Shown here in pieces: positions 59,888-64,000 of a stretch of 64,000 bases of DNA; position 1 is the stretch's first letter; every line of letters starts with the position of its first letter. The stretch lies in NCBI GenBank assembly GCA_022508985.1, contig JAFLUA010000002.1, positions 62,001 to 126,000 of the forward strand. Direction: 5' to 3'. Source of the stretch: Muribaculaceae bacterium (GTDB lineage: Bacteria; Bacteroidota; Bacteroidia; Bacteroidales; Muribaculaceae). The position numbers and the translations under genes were made by a program. Under the pieces are notes generated by a model. It saw only the letters and a list, made by a program, of their open reading frames with translations, ran no database searches and was not told where the DNA came from.

Positions 59888-60610
59888 ATGAGTAAAAACG
59901 TTGCCATAATATTTGCAGGAGGGTCGGGACGCAGAATGAATACCAAAAGTCGGCCTAAACAGTTCCTGGAATTCCGCGGAAAACCCGTCATCATATACAC
60001 CCTCGAATTATTTGATAATCATCCCGATATCGACGGCATTGTCGTTTCGTGTCTGGAAGACTGGATTCCTTATTTAGAAAAGATGCTGCGCAAGTTTGAA
60101 ATCACCAAAGTGCGCGCAATAGTTCCGGGCGGAGCCACCGGGCAAGATTCTATTCGCGCCGGTTTGGAGGCTGCCGAGGGTCTTTATCCGTCGGACAGCA
60201 TTGTTCTAATCCACGACGGTGTAAGGCCTCTAATAACCGAAGAGACAATCAGCGACAACATTGCGTGTGTCAAAGAATCGGGGTCGTGCATTACTTGCGT
60301 GCCTGCCATCGAAACCTTTATCGTATCGCGCGAAGACGGATGCCTCGACATACCGTCTCGCACCAATTGTCGCATAGCTCGCGCGCCTCAAAGTTTTCGT
60401 TTGGGCGATATCCTCAAGGCGCATCGTCGCGCCATATCGGAGGGCAAACACGATTTTATCGACTGTTGCTCCATGATGAATTATTACGGGCATAAACTAC
60501 ACACCGTTGATGGCCCGTCGGAAAATATTAAAATAACAACGCCGACCGATTTCTTCATCTTCAAGGCAATGGTCGATGTGCACGAAAATCAGCAGATTTT
60601 CGGTTTCTAA
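59888..60610 (+). CDS. IspD/TarI-family cytidylyltransferase
   Basis: The 240-residue cytoplasmic enzyme has the CTP-binding loop IIFAGGSGRRMNTKSRPKQFLEFRGKPVI (about 7-35), LIHDGVRPLI near 107-116 and the C-terminal ENIKITTPTDFFIF near 213-226. It transfers CMP to a sugar-alcohol phosphate. That could be 2-C-methyl-D-erythritol 4-phosphate (IspD) or ribitol 5-phosphate (TarI). The NIKITTPxD ending occurs in both. The adjacent SDR gene 15 bases downstream favours a surface-polymer role (TarI-like) over isoprenoid synthesis, but this is inference. Confidence 0.8.
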   Translation: MSKNVAIIFAGGSGRRMNTKSRPKQFLEFRGKPVIIYTLELFDNHPDIDGIVVSCLEDWIPYLEKMLRKFEITKVRAIVPGGATGQDSIRAGLEAAEGLYPSDSIVLIHDGVRPLITEETISDNIACVKESGSCITCVPAIETFIVSREDGCLDIPSRTNCRIARAPQSFRLGDILKAHRRAISEGKHDFIDCCSMMNYYGHKLHTVDGPSENIKITTPTDFFIFKAMVDVHENQQIFGF

Positions 60611-60624
60611 AGCAATTTAGCAAT

Positions 60625-61650
60625 ATGTCCAACAAGCAGATTCTGGCAGAAGACTTAAAATTTTTCGTTGAGCACTTTCCATTCCTCGAAGAGGTGAAAG
60701 GAAAAACATTTATGGTTAGCGGTGCCACCGGCCTTATCGGGTCGGTATTTATAAAATGTCTGCTACAGCTCAACGAGACACTACACACCGATATCAAAAT
60801 AATAGCTATAGCTCGAAATAAAGCTAAGGCCGAAAGTATTTTCGGGGCTGCCGATATCCAATGGATTTTCCGGGATTTGCTTGAGTTGACATCAATAGCC
60901 GACTACAAGGTTAACTATATTGTACATTGCGCCAGCGCCACGTCATCGCGTTTTTTTATAGAGCAACCTGTAGAAACATTGTTGACGGCATTTCAAGGCA
61001 CCGATTTACTACTGCGATATGCCCGTGATAATAAAGTCGACAGCATGGTATATTTATCCTCACTTGAAAGCTATGGCACCGTGCTCGAAGAGAGGGAGAT
61101 ATCTGAAGACGATTGCGGATATATCAAATCAACCGACGTGCGAAGCTGTTACTCTCTGGGCAAGCGGTCGGTTGAGTGTTTGTGCCACTCGTATAGCAAA
61201 GAATATGGTGTACCGGTAAAAATAGCACGCCTGACACAAGTTTTTGGAGCCGGCGTATCACCCGACGACAACAGGGTCTTTGCACAATTTGCAAAAAGCA
61301 TTTTACGCAAAGAGAATATAACGCTACATACAACGGGCGAATCTTCCAAGCCTTATTGTTATACAATCGACGCCGTTTTAGCTCTTTTACATCTACTCAT
61401 AAAGGGCGAGTCAGGCGAGGCTTACAACGTGGCAAATGCCGATTCATACATATCTATCCACGGCATGGCCGAAATGCTTGCCGCGACATTCAGCCACGAC
61501 ACAAAAGTTATAATAGACCTTCGCGACGATATGGGTTACGCGCCGTCAACGAAGTTAAAGCTAAACACATCTAAGTTGGAAGCCTTAGGTTGGCAAGCGC
61601 ACTTCTCGCTCGAAGAAATGTTTGAACGCCTGTTGGCTTATTTTTCATAA
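60625..61650 (+). CDS. NAD-dependent epimerase/dehydratase (extended SDR)
   Basis: The 341-residue cytoplasmic protein has the SDR nucleotide-binding motif SGATGLIGS (32-40) and HCASATSS. The catalytic pair is in CYSLGKRSVE (Tyr and Lys about 176-180), and GEAYNVANADSYISI lies near the C-terminus. Such enzymes oxidise, epimerise or dehydrate nucleotide-activated sugars. Paired with the cytidylyltransferase, it may act on a CDP-linked or related compound. No glycosyltransferase or capsule genes are in the window. Confidence 0.85.
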   Translation: MSNKQILAEDLKFFVEHFPFLEEVKGKTFMVSGATGLIGSVFIKCLLQLNETLHTDIKIIAIARNKAKAESIFGAADIQWIFRDLLELTSIADYKVNYIVHCASATSSRFFIEQPVETLLTAFQGTDLLLRYARDNKVDSMVYLSSLESYGTVLEEREISEDDCGYIKSTDVRSCYSLGKRSVECLCHSYSKEYGVPVKIARLTQVFGAGVSPDDNRVFAQFAKSILRKENITLHTTGESSKPYCYTIDAVLALLHLLIKGESGEAYNVANADSYISIHGMAEMLAATFSHDTKVIIDLRDDMGYAPSTKLKLNTSKLEALGWQAHFSLEEMFERLLAYFS

Positions 61651-61717
61651 AAAGGCTGATAGCGTGTAATATTTCTAACAAACATGCGTCAAATAGATAA
61701 TTAAACCAATATGCAAT

Positions 61718-62665
61718 ATGGATTACATATTAAGCGCTGAACATATAACAAAAGACTTCACCAAGCATCGTGCTCTCGACGACGTGTCGATAGCCGTGCC
61801 TCGTGGGAAAGTCTATGGGCTCCTCGGGCCGAATGGTGCCGGCAAAACGACACTGATACGTATCATCAACCATATAACCGCCCCCGACAAAGGGTGTGTC
61901 GTTTTTAACGGGCACCAACTAACAGCCGATGATATTGTCAACATAGGCTATCTACCAGAGGAACGCGGCTTGTACAAGAAGATGAAAGTTGGCGACCAAG
62001 CATTATTTTTTGCACGTCTCAAAGGCTTGGACAAACGCGATGCCGAGCGCTCGCTCCGCCAATGGTTTGAACACCTTGAGATATCGGAGTGGTGGGACAA
62101 AAAGGTTGAAGAACTATCGAAGGGTATGGCACAAAAGGTGCAGTTTATTGTAACTGTCCTTCATCGGCCGCAATTGCTGATATTCGACGAGCCTTTCTCG
62201 GGCTTCGATCCTATAAACGCCGGCATACTCAAACGCGAGATACTACGACTACGTGACGAAGGTGCCACTGTAATATTCTCGACGCACAACATGGGCAGCG
62301 TGGAGGAGCTCTGCGATGAAATAAGCCTCATCAACAGGTCGCGAAACATATTGTCGGGCCCTGTGCACGACCTACGCGAGCAATTCTCCGACAACAGATA
62401 TTCACTCGCATTCATAGGCAACCCCACCGAACTTCAAAGCGCCGTCGCCAATATGTGCAACTCATTCGACCTTGGCGGCATCGACACCGACGGCAATGCC
62501 ACGGCAACGGTATCGCTTACGAGCCCCGACGCCCTCAAGCCTTTTATCGCGGCTGCCAACGAGGCTATAACTATAAACTCATTCCGACGCCTACTGCCGT
62601 CGATGGACGAGATTTTTGTGTCGGCAGTAGAGAATTATAATCAAAAACACACCAGCGACCAATGA
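61718..62665 (+). CDS. ABC transporter ATP-binding protein (NatA-like)
   Basis: The 315-residue ATPase has GPNGAGKTT (about 36-44), LSKGMAQKVQ near 132-141 and LLIFDEPFSGFDPINA near 152-167. A C-terminal accessory domain of about 90 residues (after RNILSGPVHDLREQF) is usual in NatA and antibiotic exporters. It is coupled by ATGA to the permease gene. The long ABC-2 permease with C-terminal helices suggests Na+ or drug efflux, but no substrate can be deduced. Confidence 0.9.
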   Translation: MDYILSAEHITKDFTKHRALDDVSIAVPRGKVYGLLGPNGAGKTTLIRIINHITAPDKGCVVFNGHQLTADDIVNIGYLPEERGLYKKMKVGDQALFFARLKGLDKRDAERSLRQWFEHLEISEWWDKKVEELSKGMAQKVQFIVTVLHRPQLLIFDEPFSGFDPINAGILKREILRLRDEGATVIFSTHNMGSVEELCDEISLINRSRNILSGPVHDLREQFSDNRYSLAFIGNPTELQSAVANMCNSFDLGGIDTDGNATATVSLTSPDALKPFIAAANEAITINSFRRLLPSMDEIFVSAVENYNQKHTSDQ

Positions 62666-63924
62666 AATCGGCATTAGGTATTATAATAGCACGCGAATAT
62701 CTCGAACGCGTAAAACGCAAGAGTTTTATTATCACGACACTGCTTACGCCAATACTTATGATAGCCCTCATGATAGCACCTGCTGCCATCATGTTGTTTA
62801 ACACACCCGAAAGCATGAGTGTGGCCGTAATCGACGATTCGGGCGTGCTGTCGCAACGTCTGAAAAGCAGCGATGAAATAACATTTGTCGACTATAAAGA
62901 GAGTGTGGAAAGTGCACGTGCCGATAGCGAAATCGAAGCTATCCTCGTAATCGGCCCTAAAGTTATTGAAAACCCCAACAGCTCTATCACCGTATACTTC
63001 CGCGGAGCGCCGGCTATCACTACCGACGCATATATCTCGGGGCAACTGAAAAATGCAATTGAAGATATACGCCTCGAAGCATACAACATACAAGATCTGC
63101 GAAAAATACTCGATGAAGTAGAGGTTGACCTTTCCTATCCTACAATACGCATCGATAAAGACGAAGAAAGCACCGTATCGTCGGCATTGTCGTATTTTAT
63201 AGCCCTGATAATGGATATGATGCTGTATATGTTTATCCTTATCTATGGCTCGATGGTAATGAACAGTATCATCGAAGAGAAGAATAACCGTGTGTTAGAG
63301 ATTGTTGTCTCATCTGTTAAGCCCTCGTCGTTGATGCTCGGCAAGATCGCCGGCATAGGCCTTGTGGCTATTACACAGATTCTAATCTGGGCCGTATTGT
63401 TGGGGGCATGCTCAGCTTGGTTAATGCCGCTATTCGGCAATATGCCAGCCGCACAAGAAGATGCCGAAATAATGGGGGCATTGTCACAACTTAGCGACAC
63501 GGGCTTTGTGGTATCGCTCTTTGCGTATATGATACTGTTCTTTGTAGGCGGTTACCTGTTTTATTCGGCGATGTACGCCGCTATCGGGTCAGCTGTCGAC
63601 AATGCACAGGACGCCTCACAGCTGTCGACGATAGCCACCATGCCTGTGATACTTGGTATCGTAGCATCGATGTCGGCAATACAGAATCCCAATTCGGCAA
63701 TGTCGTTTTGGGTATCGATATTGCCCTTCACCTCGCCTATGGCCATGATGAGCCGCCTGCCCTTTGGTGTACCATTCTGGCAGATTGCCTTATCGCTTGT
63801 CTTGCTTTACGTAAGTTTCCTCTTCTTGATATGGCTGTGCGCAAAAATATATCGTGTGGGCATATTTATGTATGGCAAGAAACCCACTTTCGTGGAAATA
63901 CTGCGTTGGGCTCGATATAAATAG
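62662..63924 (+). CDS. ABC transporter permease (NatB-like ABC-2)
   Basis: The 420-residue membrane protein has helix 1 at about 20-45 (SFIITTLLTPILMIALMIAPAAIMLF) and a large extracytoplasmic domain (about 50-175). A C-terminal set of five or six helices follows (about 180-405), with ALIMDMMLYMFILIYGSMVMNSIIEEKNNRVLEIVVSS. This is the NatB pattern. Its start overlaps the ATPase stop by four bases, so the two form an exporter pair. Confidence 0.9.
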   Translation: MKSALGIIIAREYLERVKRKSFIITTLLTPILMIALMIAPAAIMLFNTPESMSVAVIDDSGVLSQRLKSSDEITFVDYKESVESARADSEIEAILVIGPKVIENPNSSITVYFRGAPAITTDAYISGQLKNAIEDIRLEAYNIQDLRKILDEVEVDLSYPTIRIDKDEESTVSSALSYFIALIMDMMLYMFILIYGSMVMNSIIEEKNNRVLEIVVSSVKPSSLMLGKIAGIGLVAITQILIWAVLLGACSAWLMPLFGNMPAAQEDAEIMGALSQLSDTGFVVSLFAYMILFFVGGYLFYSAMYAAIGSAVDNAQDASQLSTIATMPVILGIVASMSAIQNPNSAMSFWVSILPFTSPMAMMSRLPFGVPFWQIALSLVLLYVSFLFLIWLCAKIYRVGIFMYGKKPTFVEILRWARYK

Positions 63925-63927
63925 CTA

Positions 63928-63957
63928 TTGTAAGTTGAGATTTTTTTTATAACTTTG
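63928..63957 (+). promoter_or_regulatory. Promoter at the right edge of the window
   Basis: TTG at 63928-63930 and TAACTTTG at 63950-63957 are 19 bases apart, a full consensus promoter pointing out of the window. The gene it serves lies beyond 64000. Confidence 0.65.
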
Positions 63958-63989
63958 CACCGCAATCGGCAGCAACCGCATTGCGGTGC
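63957..63989 (+). other. Perfect hairpin at the predicted transcription start
   Basis: GCACCGCAAT at 63957-63966 pairs perfectly with ATTGCGGTGC at 63980-63989 around a 13-base loop. The stem begins at the last base of the -7 element, so most of it would be at the very 5' end of the transcript. It has no T-run, so it is not a terminator of the exporter genes. It could be an operator palindrome or an mRNA-stabilising 5' hairpin. Confidence 0.6.
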
Positions 63990-64000
63990 TTCATATTGTT

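Noticed and set aside
1-64000. CRISPR arrays, insertion sequences, phage structural genes, rRNA operons
   Set aside because: No regularly spaced repeats, transposase motifs, phage proteins or rRNA sequence were seen on either strand.

Overview
The window reads as one contiguous piece of a Bacteroidota chromosome, most likely order Bacteroidales (a Muribaculaceae- or Bacteroides-like gut anaerobe). The evidence is as follows. Many genes and RNAs are preceded by the Bacteroidetes -7 element TAnnTTTG, often with TTTG or TTG about 19-21 bases upstream. Shine-Dalgarno sequences are weak. Families typical of the phylum are present: DUF4294, a TonB-dependent receptor with a carboxypeptidase-like N-domain, long-type urocanate hydratase, 2-oxoacid:ferredoxin oxidoreductase, a secreted GH9, a lipoprotein serpin, and C-terminal tails resembling type IX sorting domains. 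Genus is inference.

Layout. 1-5183 (minus): start of an outer-membrane-type protein, a 996-aa TPR protein, a YgjP-like metallopeptidase, nadK and an ACT-like protein. 5299-11179 (plus): pdxJ, a TolQ/TolR/TonB-like trio, an RsmF-like methyltransferase and an MsbA-like ABC exporter, probably one operon. 11242-11456: tRNA-Arg(CCU) and tRNA-Asp. 11649-23539 (mostly minus): recO, a TonB-dependent receptor, a divergent beta-helix lipoprotein, xerD, DUF4294, two identical tRNA-Arg(ACG), uvrC, ruvB and a large secreted protein with an internal two-fold repeat. 23826: rplS. 24395-31614 (minus): serpin, GH9, acetyltransferase, recR and a four-subunit 2-oxoacid:ferredoxin oxidoreductase. 31796-35163 (plus): an AraC regulator from a nearly leaderless promoter, with a cyclophilin-like protein, an alpha/beta hydrolase and a carboxymuconolactone-decarboxylase/cupin fusion. 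35274: ECF sigma factor.

36113-37978 is an AT-rich accessory island and the best candidate for something undescribed. A strong promoter drives an RNA of about 200 nt that can fold as a 6S-like rod or as two separate hairpins. A small HTH gene starts at its very 3' end, followed by four small exported proteins of unknown function, two of which look like paralogues. 38281-44192 is an RND efflux system with a PII-like small protein as its last gene. 44322-51075 is a G+C-rich TetR-TolC-HlyD-ABC-ABC-permease-permease exporter operon with two palindromes at the regulator's start. Its composition differs from its neighbours and suggests transfer.

51161-53215: TPR protein. 53233-59669 (minus): a complete histidine-degradation operon (ftcD-hutU-hutH-hutI) from one promoter. 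59888-61650: an IspD/TarI-type cytidylyltransferase with an SDR. 61718-63924: a NatAB-like ABC exporter. The window ends with a promoter whose transcript would begin in a perfect 10-bp hairpin. I found no CRISPR array, insertion sequence or rRNA. All coordinates and motifs were read by eye; no search or folding program was run.
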